Assembly (NCBI GenBank): GCA_031276865.1
Contig: JAISMF010000079.1
Location: 1 to 36,028, forward strand
DNA: 36,028 nt
Direction: 5' to 3'
DNA from: Deltaproteobacteria bacterium
GTDB taxonomy: Bacteria; Desulfobacterota; Desulfarculia; Adiutricales; Adiutricaceae
Shown here: one piece after another, positions 1-7,881 of the stretch
Position numbering within the stretch: position 1 is the first letter of the stretch
Layout: each line of letters opens with the position of its first letter
Made by a program: the position numbers and the translations under genes
The notes under the pieces: model-generated
Told to the model about the DNA's origin: nothing
Seen by the model: only the letters and a program-made list of their open reading frames with translations
Database searches by the model: none

Positions 1-95
1 GAATAAAAGTTTCTAAAGAAGAGTTAGACGATTTAAATTTGAAACCGGAAGATTTTCATGGAGAGTGGAATTACAAACTCTTGCCACAAATGTAA
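1..95 (+). CDS. ISAzo13-like transposase, C-terminal end (partial)
   Basis: An open frame enters from the left edge (codons in register with position 3) and stops at TAA 93-95. The readable residues include KEELDDLNLKP followed by EDFHGEWNYKLLPQ. The DFHGEWNY block just before the stop is what I recall as the conserved C-terminus of ISAzo13-family (DDE, Rhodopirellula-type) transposases. Only about 30 residues are in view, so neither the catalytic core nor the left end of the element can be judged. No terminal inverted repeat could be identified after the stop. Confidence 0.6.
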   Translation, partial: IKVSKEELDDLNLKPEDFHGEWNYKLLPQM

Positions 96-719
96 AGTTA
101 ATTTTGTAACGGCCCCTAAGGACGAACGATTTACAATATTCGTGCTTTAAGTTTACCACAAAACGGTAATTAAATAGCGTATTTTTTTCGATTATTTCGC
201 GAATGGGCAACCTGACCGAGCCGCAGAATAATTTTACCGGAATCGGTGATTTTTAGCTTCGATGCTTATGCGAAAAGTCCATGCTGTTTTAGGTTTTTGA
301 AATAAATACTTTATGGGTTGTATCGAATTAATATTTTTTCTATATTTTGCGTGGTGTATCTAATCAGTTTAAATAGACGGACTTTTCGCGCTTGTGTCGG
401 CTTTTCATAAGGATTAATTAATCTCCTACAGGTATGTTATTTTTTATAAAATTACATTTATCTTGTATTAACCTAATGTTTCTTAATTATACGCCAGGAT
501 CCCCCCCGCCATCGCCTTCCTTCCCCTTTCAGGCCGGATAGGGGTCCTCCGGCCGCGGCGATCTCGCGGCTTCCTCCCATGATTCGGAGACTCTTTCGGG
601 CGCTTCGCCTAGCCGCGTCCGGGTTTCCTCCCCGGGGCTTGGCCCTCCCGGGGCTTTTTGCGAAGCTTCCCGTCATCGCCGGATCTATCTTTCCCTCTCT
701 CTTACTCTCTTATTCTCTG
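96..719. other. Intergenic region between transposase end and priA promoter
   Basis: The first ~380 bases are AT-rich with no convincing gene. From about 495 the composition switches sharply to GC-rich. The short open frames there have no ribosome site or recognisable product. The switch probably marks the edge of the mobile-element insertion zone against the native priA upstream DNA. Confidence 0.5.
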
Positions 720-748
720 TTGACTCGTTTCGGGGGTCTACCTATAAT
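720..748 (+). promoter_or_regulatory. Sigma-70 promoter of priA
   Basis: TTGACT at 720-725 and a perfect TATAAT at 743-748 are separated by 17 bases, an almost ideal vegetative promoter. Transcription would start near 755. The GTG that opens the reading frame at 755 would then lie at the transcript start, which argues for an internal PriA start codon unless the mRNA is leaderless. Confidence 0.8.
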
Positions 749-823
749 CCTTCCGTGAAAAATCCCATCCAACATATGGCCGGTTCCAACCCAAAGGCCG
801 CTTCCGGTGGAACGCCGGCGTCA

Positions 824-3295
824 ATGAGGAAGAGCGCCTGCCAGGTGGCGGTGGACGCCGCCGCCCCCGGTTATTACACCTACAGCGTCCCGGAGGGGAT
901 GGATCTTTCGGTCGGGCAGATGGTCTTAGTGGAGTTCGGCCGCCGGGAGCTGGTGGGCTACGTCATGGAGCTGAAGGACCGGGAGGAGGGGCTGCCCTAC
1001 GCCCTGAAACCGGTAAAGGAGATCCTCAAACCCGATCCCCTCTTCGGGGAGGACTTCACTCGGCTGGTGAGCTTCGTCTCGAGTTACTACATCTACCCGG
1101 AGGGTCTGGCCGTAAAGGAGATCCTCCCCTGCGGGATCGCTCCCAAGCTGGAGAAGATCGTGGTTTTGACCCCCGCCGGGGCGGAATTGGAGCCCGACCA
1201 TTTCGAGGGAGACGGTCTCGCCTTTAAACTACTAAAAAACGCCTATCCGGCGGGTCTCGCGGTTAAACAGCTCTCCCAGCCCTCTGAAGTCCGCCTCGTG
1301 AAAGGGCTTTTGCAAAAGAAGCTCGCCTTTTACCGCTGGGAGATCGTCTCCAAGGGCGTGGGCTTCACTTTCGAGTGGATAATCTCCCGCTCGGCCCGGA
1401 CTCCCGAAAAGGTCCGCCTGGGGAAAAACGAGGCGGACCTCTTAAAAAGGCTCGAAGACGCCCCCCCCACCCCCCTTTCCCATTTCCGGATCTTCTACAA
1501 GGACGCTTTGCGGATCGCCAGGTCGCTAAATGGCAAGGGACTGGTGGACATGGTGAAAAGCGAGCTCTCCCGAGACGATCCCCTAAGGGCCATAAAACTC
1601 CCCCAAGGCGAGGTGAGGGAGCTCACCCGGGATCAGGCCGGAGCCCTGGCGGAAATCAGCCGGGCGGTAAACGAGGAAAGGCAGGCGGGCTTCCTCCTCT
1701 TCGGGGTGACCGGCAGCGGGAAAACCGAGGTTTACCTGCGGGCCGCGGCCCTCGCCTTGGAAAAGGGGAAATCCGTCCTCTGGCTGGCCCCCGAAATAGC
1801 CTTGACCCTCGGTCTGGAGGCCCGCATCAAGGCGGCCCTCCCGGGTTTGAGGATGTCCATCCTGCATTCGGCGCTCTCGCCCGGAGAGCGCCACGACCAC
1901 TGGCTTAATCTGGAAAGGGGCGTATCCCGCCTGGCCCTGGGGGCCAGGAGCGCCGTCTTCGCCCCCATGCGGGATCTGGGGCTCGTGATAGTGGACGAGG
2001 AGCACGACTGGGCGTACAAGCAGGAGGACGGGCTGCGCTACAACGGAAGGGATCTGGCCCTGTGGCGGGCGAAACTGAGCCGGGCGGTGATAATCCTGGG
2101 CTCGGCCACTCCGTCTTTGGAAAGCTACCAGGGCGCCGCCTCCGGCAGGCTCGCCCTCCTCGCCATGACCACGAGGCCGGAAGGGGCGACCCTTCCCCGG
2201 GTGCTTTTAGTCGATAGGAAAACGGCGCCCCGGGGATCCAGGGTGCTGGCTCCGGAATTAAAAAGGGAGCTTTCCGGCGCTTTCGCCCGGGGGGAGCAGG
2301 CCCTCCTCTTCATCAACCGCCGGGGCCACTCCAGCGTCCCGGTCTGCCTTTCCTGCGGGGAATCACTCAAGTGCCCCTACTGCAGCCTCACCCTCACCCT
2401 CCACGGTGGAGGGGATCTTCCCCATCCGGAGGCCGAGTGCGGGGAGCTGGGGGGGATTTCCGGCGGCACCTTGATCTGCCACGGCTGCGGCTACCGCTCC
2501 AAGGAGGTCGCCGTCTGCCCCTCCTGCGGTTCCGGGATAGTCCGCTACATGGGAGTCGGAACCGAGAAGCTTTTGGAGCTGGTGGAAAAGGAGTTCGGGG
2601 TCAAGGGTCTGCGCCTCGACGCCGACAGCACCCGGCGCAAGGGCGGCGCGAAAGAGATTTTGGAGGCCTTCGGGAGAAGGGAGGCGGACTTTCTGGTGGG
2701 CACCCAGATGGCGGCCAAGGGGCACGACTTCGCGAACCTCACCGTGGTGGGGGTGGTGGACGCCGACATCGGCCTGCATCTTCCCGATTTCCGCGCCTCC
2801 GAGCGGGTTTTTCAGCTCTTAAGCCAAGTCTCCGGCCGGGCGGGCCGGGCGGAGAAGCCGGGAACGGTCGTCATCCAGACCCTGAATCCCGCCCATTACG
2901 CCCTGACCGCGGCCGGCGCCAACGATTATCCCAGTTTTTCCCGAAACGAGCTGGAGATAAGGGAAAGCCTCCGTCTGCCGCCTTTCGGGCGTCTGGCCCT
3001 TTTACGTTTCTCCGGACCGGACGAGGAGGAGGTCTCCCGGATTTCGGCGAAGGCCCGCGAGGCCCTGGAGACCCTCGCGGAGAAGGGCGGGAAGGATGAG
3101 TATGAAATCCTGGGTCCCGCTCCGTCACCCATAAACAAGCTGAAAGATCGCTACCGCTACCAGATCATGTTTAGATCCGTGACCGTGACGGGACGCCACC
3201 GGGTGCTGGCGGCCTTCCTCGCCCCCTTTAGAAAGTTCATCGCCGGTAAGGGCGCGCAGATGAGCGTGGACGTGGATCCCTATCATTTGATGTGA
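824..3295 (+). CDS. priA: Primosomal protein N' (replication restart helicase PriA)
   Basis: PriA binds stalled forks and D-loops and reloads the replicative helicase; it is a 3'-to-5' superfamily-2 DNA helicase. The frame is open from GTG 755 (846 residues). I prefer ATG 824, because the promoter places the transcript start near 755 and the family's N-terminal fold begins just after it (SACQVAVDAA). Numbered from 755, Walker A GVTGSGKTE is near residue 317, the DEEH box follows in VDEEHDWAYKQ, then GSATPS. A zinc region with eight cysteines starts at Cys531 (CLSCG, CPYC, CHGCG, CPSCG), then GTQMAAKGHDF and the C-terminal domain. About 15 extra residues, rich in Gly, Pro and Glu, are inserted inside the zinc region. 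Length and motifs indicate an intact gene. A decayed partial copy lies downstream. Confidence 0.95.
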   Translation: MRKSACQVAVDAAAPGYYTYSVPEGMDLSVGQMVLVEFGRRELVGYVMELKDREEGLPYALKPVKEILKPDPLFGEDFTRLVSFVSSYYIYPEGLAVKEILPCGIAPKLEKIVVLTPAGAELEPDHFEGDGLAFKLLKNAYPAGLAVKQLSQPSEVRLVKGLLQKKLAFYRWEIVSKGVGFTFEWIISRSARTPEKVRLGKNEADLLKRLEDAPPTPLSHFRIFYKDALRIARSLNGKGLVDMVKSELSRDDPLRAIKLPQGEVRELTRDQAGALAEISRAVNEERQAGFLLFGVTGSGKTEVYLRAAALALEKGKSVLWLAPEIALTLGLEARIKAALPGLRMSILHSALSPGERHDHWLNLERGVSRLALGARSAVFAPMRDLGLVIVDEEHDWAYKQEDGLRYNGRDLALWRAKLSRAVIILGSATPSLESYQGAASGRLALLAMTTRPEGATLPRVLLVDRKTAPRGSRVLAPELKRELSGAFARGEQALLFINRRGHSSVPVCLSCGESLKCPYCSLTLTLHGGGDLPHPEAECGELGGISGGTLICHGCGYRSKEVAVCPSCGSGIVRYMGVGTEKLLELVEKEFGVKGLRLDADSTRRKGGAKEILEAFGRREADFLVGTQMAAKGHDFANLTVVGVVDADIGLHLPDFRASERVFQLLSQVSGRAGRAEKPGTVVIQTLNPAHYALTAAGANDYPSFSRNELEIRESLRLPPFGRLALLRFSGPDEEEVSRISAKAREALETLAEKGGKDEYEILGPAPSPINKLKDRYRYQIMFRSVTVTGRHRVLAAFLAPFRKFIAGKGAQMSVDVDPYHLM

Positions 3296-3574
3296 GAATT
3301 GATGATTCAGGGCCCGGCTTTTCCCGGCGCCGCGCCCCGTTTTCGAGATAAACCAGGGATAAGTAAACGCGGTTTAAGCGCGAAAAAAATAGTAATCGTT
3401 ATTAAAGACGTGAAAAAAATATCACCCAGAAGGATAAAAGTTGGAATAAGCCGATCGGTTTTTTTACGTCATTTGGCTTGGCTCTTCCTTATATTTAACC
3501 GCCGGAGAGATAAAAAGATTAATTTATTGTTTTAGGAATTCAATGCGAAAAATTGAAAAGATAATTTATTAATT
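3296..3574. other. Intergenic region downstream of priA
   Basis: It becomes AT-rich within ~60 bases of the priA stop. A 78-codon open frame at 3299-3535 shows no family features and I do not call it a gene. Bases 3428-3450 recur almost exactly at 4207-4230, after the decayed priA copy. The duplication therefore included the native downstream flank. Confidence 0.5.
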
Positions 3575-3781
3575 TTAAAGGTTTGAGGCGGTTCCGCCCT
3601 CGCGGCGCCACCAGGATACGGATCTGGCTGTATCATTAAACACGATCCCCAAGACGACGGGATTCTGATAAGCGCCAGCGTAATTTTTCTTCTTGATTTG
3701 AGTCAAGGCTTGTTCGACGAGTAGCTCGTCACCGACAGATTGGAGTCTGTGGCCTATAGGCTGGAGAACCGGCTCCGTCAC
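3575..3781 (-). pseudogene. C-terminal remnant of an AAA-ATPase-like / PD-(D/E)XK gene
   Basis: The minus-strand frame contains EQALTQIKKKNYAGAYQ, then VVLGIVFND and SWWRREGG. It lines up with the last ~60 residues of the intact gene at 4441-6087 (ERALVRIKKK, ILVIVFNN, SWWRCDGG). Only the C-terminal tail of the family's second domain is left; there is no Walker region. The DNA match to the neighbour is modest, so this came from another family member or from an old duplication. It sits directly against the priA remnant at about 3781-3811, which marks a rearrangement joint. Confidence 0.75.
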
Positions 3782-3807
3782 GCGGGTGGGGATTCCCCCT
3801 TCCGTGA

Positions 3808-4135
3808 CGGGCGAAACTTAGCCGAGCGGTGACAATCTTGGTCTTAGGGCGCTAAATTCTTTGGAAAGCCACCGGGGCGAAGCCTTTCGGGCGCTGGCGT
3901 TTTTTTCCCTACAAGGACGGAGGCGGGTGTCTCCTGGATTTCGGAGAAGGACATCGGAACCCAAGGACGCGTCTTGGATAAGGTCGCGTGGAAATTCCCA
4001 TCCCCCCATGAACAAAGTCAGGGACCGCCACCAAACCAAGTTTAGGACCGCGACCGTAATAGGCCGACGCCTGAAGCTTTCGGCATTCCTCGCACCTTCG
4101 AAAGTTCATCGCCGGAAAGGACGTATGTCCGGGCC
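3808..4135 (+). pseudogene. Decayed partial second copy of priA
   Basis: Three blocks match priA in order and orientation. Block 3811-3880 matches about 2069-2137 (GSATPS region). Block 3893-3962 matches about 2981-3064. Block 3997-4135 matches about 3117-3260 (C-terminus, with a shared GAAAGTTCATCGCCGG). About 840 bases between the first two blocks are missing. Frame is not kept and stops occur, so no protein is made. The matching flank at 4207-4230 shows that the copied segment ran past the end of priA. Confidence 0.8.
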
Positions 4136-4440
4136 TAAACGAGGGTCTCTCCCGCCTCACGCGGGATTCGGTGGATTGGCGGCCCTCTTTTCCCGCTATC
4201 AAACTTAGAAAGGATAAAAAGTTGGACAAGATAAAAACTTGATTGTTTTAAGTAGCGGGGAAAACTTGGCGTTATGAACCTATTGGCGGCGTTATTTGGG
4301 TAACGACAAAAATAGCATGGACAGCGTGAAGCGGGTCGCAACATATCGCCATAAACCGCAAGGGGTTGTTTGGAGACGGATTAACGGATCACAACAAGAA
4401 AACCATGAACGGAAACGGACGGCTTTCAATCGTCAAGAAT
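4136..4440. other. Intergenic region with duplicated priA 3' flank
   Basis: Bases 4207-4230 repeat the segment 3428-3450 downstream of intact priA with only a few differences. The remaining sequence up to the end of the AAA-ATPase-like gene shows no gene I can support. Confidence 0.6.
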
Positions 4441-6087
4441 TTAAACAAAGTTGTAATAGTTTTTTTCTTCATAGGGATATGCGGCTATTCCTCCATCGCA
4501 GCGCCACCATGAGGATGTAAAGTTTTTATTGTTAAATACAATCACCAAAATAATAGGGTTTTTATAAACTTCGGTGGAAATTTTTTTCTTAATTCGAACC
4601 AAAGCCCTTTCGGCCAGCTGTTTATCGTCATAATTCCGGCGGTTCATTATCACCCTCGTAAACCACGTCCGCGTTCCGGATTTAACGACAAACTCATAAT
4701 TTCCGGAATGATAGCTTTTTTCGGATTGCGGTTTCATCTCAAGGGCGTAAAAGAGGTTAAAAATTAGTTCAGAGTATGAACGCCCGTCTGGGTATTGTGA
4801 ATTATAAATGAAGCGATAATTGGTGGATAGCATGCTGTCTATCACATCCATAAGCAACTCCGGGTCTTTTCCGCGTAAAGCTTTTTCCACCGATTTATAC
4901 GCCCGCTCAACCTTGGACGCCGAATCAAAATGCCTCCTTAGAATGTCCCGAGCCAACGCCGTTTTGACTTTCAAGTTAGGGTAATCCAAGACGCTAATAT
5001 TTTCAGACGTGGACTTACGTATTCTTAGAAAGCCTATCTGATAAAGATAAGCGGCTGGATCGACTTGGTATTCGCAAGCGGGCTTCTGGAGCCTTTCTTT
5101 TTCGATTTTAACGTTAATTAATTCATGTATCGTAAAATCGCTCCTTTTGGAAAACGATATTAAATGATAAGGAACGCCGGCGTCGTACCAATAATTTAAA
5201 AATTCATTTTTTCGCAGAAAAAGCAGGATTGAAAAAGGATTGTAAACAACGGTTCGACCATCGAAGCAGAAACCGTTATAATGCTGGTTCATTTTTTCAA
5301 ATAGTTTTTTCCGCGGGATGTCGAGGCGGTCCGCCGTATCATCGAGTTCTTTTTTATAGCGGTTTTCCAGCTCCCGCCGGGTGAATCCCGTGATCGCTCC
5401 GAAGTCGTGATCGAGGGAAATATCCGTAAAACGTTTAAAGGATGAAAACAATCCTCCATGGGCGAATTTGGTAAGACCGGTTACGAAGCAAAATGAAATA
5501 AGTTTTTCATTGATTTTCAATATTTCATAGTATTCTCTAAGAATTTTTCGAACCTTTTCCGCCTCTTGGTGTTTATCTAAAAGATATGATACGGGGGAAT
5601 CGTATTCATCAATCAAGACTACTGGCTTTGAATTGAATTTTTTATAAGTTTCGCTGATGAGAGACGATAGAATTTCCGCGGGCGGGTTGTCAAGGGGCGG
5701 CGCCGCGTCCAGGCGCTCGGCGGCCTCGGCGGTGACAATGTTTAAGGATTTTACAAACTTCTCGATTCCGTCGGTCGCGTTCGTGGCGCTCATGTCAAGG
5801 CGTATAACCGGACGGGGGGCGAATTTTTTCTCTCGCAGCCGGCTTTCAACCGCGAGACCTTTGAACAGCTCCTTTTCTCCCGAAAATATCGCCTCAAGAG
5901 TGGAAACGGTGAGGGATTTCCCGAAACGCCCGGGGCGGGCGAGAAAAAACCGCTTTCTGGAATTGTCAATTAAATCGGCGAGATAAGAGGTCTTGTCCAC
6001 GTAAATTATGTCTTTTCTAATGAAGTCTCTAAAAGACTGTCCGCCGATTGTTACTAGGGAATCTTCCAACATTTTGATAAACCTCAT
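4441..6087 (-). CDS. AAA-ATPase-like protein with degenerate PD-(D/E)XK domain
   Basis: This belongs to the family with an N-terminal AAA-ATPase-like domain (PF09820 type) and a C-terminal PD-(D/E)XK-like nuclease domain (PF08011 type). The family is common in gut and host-associated bacteria and archaea, and its role is unproven. The start at ATG 6087 gives the usual N-terminus (GQSFRDFIRKDIIYVDKTSY). Walker A is ARPGRFGKS at residues 50-58 and Walker B is VLIDEYD with D160-E161. In the C-terminal domain the usual R-x-D-L-V strand reads GNYEFVV and the following E-x-K strand reads TRVIMN, so the metal-binding residues seem lost. It ends in SWWRCDGG like the remnant at 3575-3781. Full length (548 residues) is normal. 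ATP binding is likely retained; nuclease activity is doubtful. Confidence 0.85.
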   Translation of the reverse strand: MRFIKMLEDSLVTIGGQSFRDFIRKDIIYVDKTSYLADLIDNSRKRFFLARPGRFGKSLTVSTLEAIFSGEKELFKGLAVESRLREKKFAPRPVIRLDMSATNATDGIEKFVKSLNIVTAEAAERLDAAPPLDNPPAEILSSLISETYKKFNSKPVVLIDEYDSPVSYLLDKHQEAEKVRKILREYYEILKINEKLISFCFVTGLTKFAHGGLFSSFKRFTDISLDHDFGAITGFTRRELENRYKKELDDTADRLDIPRKKLFEKMNQHYNGFCFDGRTVVYNPFSILLFLRKNEFLNYWYDAGVPYHLISFSKRSDFTIHELINVKIEKERLQKPACEYQVDPAAYLYQIGFLRIRKSTSENISVLDYPNLKVKTALARDILRRHFDSASKVERAYKSVEKALRGKDPELLMDVIDSMLSTNYRFIYNSQYPDGRSYSELIFNLFYALEMKPQSEKSYHSGNYEFVVKSGTRTWFTRVIMNRRNYDDKQLAERALVRIKKKISTEVYKNPIILVIVFNNKNFTSSWWRCDGGIAAYPYEEKNYYNFV

Positions 6088-7364
6088 GGGACGATGTTTC
6101 TCGGAGTTTTTTCGTCTAAAAAAATGGCTTAACGGCGGTTGACTATAACAGCCTCTTTCGTTCCAGCCGGCGCCTAAAGTAAGAGATGTTATTCATTGGA
6201 CACTTTTTAACGGCGGAGTTCATCCGCTTATCCGCGGATGGTGATTATGAAGCTGGAAATCGCGATTAATAGCGATAAATCGGCGATTGATTTTTCGCGG
6301 CGTCAGTGAAAATACGTCGTCCTGGAAGTATCATCCCCCCCGATGACGCCTAAAGCGGGATTGAACTTCGCGGTCGTCCATGATTGAAATAATAGCCAAA
6401 AATATTTTAGCGGTTTTAACTACAAACTTACTCTATTTATGGCGACTAGCGTATGGTGGTCGGCGCGCCATTTTTTTAACTAATTATTTTCACTACCGCT
6501 CCTATGCGCGCGGTATTGACGATAATAGTTCCAAATAAATTTTAAGTCAAGGGTTAGTTTGAATTATTTCCCGGATTATTTCCATAGGATTATTTCCATA
6601 GGATTATTTCCATCGGTTTATTTCCATTGGATTATTTCCCTTGTTGTTTTCCGTTTTTTCATGCGCCCTGTGGAGGCTGATTACATCTTTCAGTTCATCC
6701 CGGCCGCCTTTAAAGGCCTCCCGGGCTATTTTTTCATCGAACCTTGAGCCATCCTGAACGGACGTGGGCGTCCCTTGGACCCCGATCGGAGTAAAGAGCG
6801 TTTCGCTGTTTTCTATTTCCCGTATTTTCGCCTTCCGGCCCGGGTTTCCAATTAAGCGGGCTCTCCCAGAAGAGCGGCGGCGCGGAACTCGGTTTTTTTT
6901 CGCCTTTCCGGAGATATCGGGGGAATATTCCGCCTGAAAAAGGCGGAGAAAGATATATTAGCGGATAAATTGTAGTTAAAATTATTTCATCTATCTTTCG
7001 TTTCCCTTGGCTTTAGAAGAATTTTTTTTAAAAGTCCGCCCCCGCCCTCCCCGCCCTCCTCAAGGTCCCCCGGGTTTTTCGCCGCCTTTGGCTCCCCTTG
7101 GGTCCGGACGCGGAAATTGAATGAGGCGGGAGGGCCGCCTTCGCCTTCGAGTTCCGGAGCCTAGGTTTTTTAACGCGGGCGAGCTTGACGGGGAAAATTC
7201 CGAAATGCGGAAACAGTCCTCCGCCGGACGCTCCCCGCGGAAGGCCGGATGAATTTAAAAGGCGCTCTCGACTTGAGGTTTTTTTTTCCGCCGGGGCGAA
7301 CGGGTTTCAGCCTCCGTTCGGCGCCATCCGCTAGCGCCCGGCGTTCCGCCGCCGGGTTCGGGTT
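6088..7364. other. Long intergenic region
   Basis: About 1.3 kb without a gene I can support. The left half is AT-rich and holds a 14-bp tandem repeat (6561-6642). From about 6700 it turns GC-rich. The 62-codon open frame at 6559-6747 is largely translation of the tandem repeat and is not called. Confidence 0.5.
6561..6642. repeat. 14-bp tandem repeat, about six units
   Basis: The unit GGATTATTTCCATA occurs exactly at 6573-6586 and 6587-6600. It continues with one to three changes at 6601-6614, 6615-6628 and 6629-6642, and a partial unit precedes at 6561-6572. It lies between genes, and 14-bp spacing means it does not encode a regular protein repeat. Confidence 0.9.
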
Positions 7365-7826
7365 TCAAGGAGATCCCCGCCGGCCTTGAGCGGCGCCTTC
7401 CACATTCATAGCTTGTATTATGGCGCCTCCACCATATGTAGCGGAGATTATTTTTCTTTTCCCTCCGGACTGTTCCGGGCGGTCCTTTTGTGCTAGCCTT
7501 GCGTTAAAAGCCGGCCCCGACTCCTGTTTTTCGGGGTTCGCGGGTTTTTCCCGGGAAATAAGGGCCGCGGTCTCTTTTTCCGTTGGAGCGGCTTTTTTCG
7601 TAACGTCTTCCCCCGGATCCGGAGCCTCCGGCCGCGCTTCGCTTTCCTCGGGATTTTCGGGATGGCCGGGCGCGGAGGCGAGGCTTTCCGGGCGTCCAGC
7701 CAGGGAACCCCCGAAGCGTTTCGGCCCCTGGCGGGGGTTTTTTTCCCCGACGGGTTCGGGATTTGGTCTTCCGGCCCCTTCGTTGGCTAAAAGTTTTTTT
7801 AGCCTCCATCCCTTCTCTTCCCCCAT
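7365..7826 (-). CDS. Hypothetical low-complexity protein
   Basis: I do not recognise this product. The 153-residue frame starts at ATG 7826 behind a good ribosome site (AGAGGAAA immediately upstream). It is rich in Pro, Glu, Lys and Gly, with no membrane segment or domain. Codon choice resembles neighbouring genes, and the charged Pro/Glu-rich style recalls the linkers of the sensor protein encoded divergently at 7882. The two start codons are only 55 bases apart, so they would share a divergent control region. A plus-strand frame covers the same DNA, so this may be chance coding in GC-rich sequence. Confidence 0.35.
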   Translation of the reverse strand: MGEEKGWRLKKLLANEGAGRPNPEPVGEKNPRQGPKRFGGSLAGRPESLASAPGHPENPEESEARPEAPDPGEDVTKKAAPTEKETAALISREKPANPEKQESGPAFNARLAQKDRPEQSGGKRKIISATYGGGAIIQAMNVEGAAQGRRGSP

Positions 7827-7881
7827 TTTCCTCTTTTAGATCCTTAAACGGGATTAGCCCGCCTGGCGGGTCGGGGATGTT

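Noticed and set aside
1375..3138. Long overlapping frames within priA on both strands
   Set aside because: They are shadows of GC-rich coding sequence and have Arg/Pro/Gly-rich translations with no family features.
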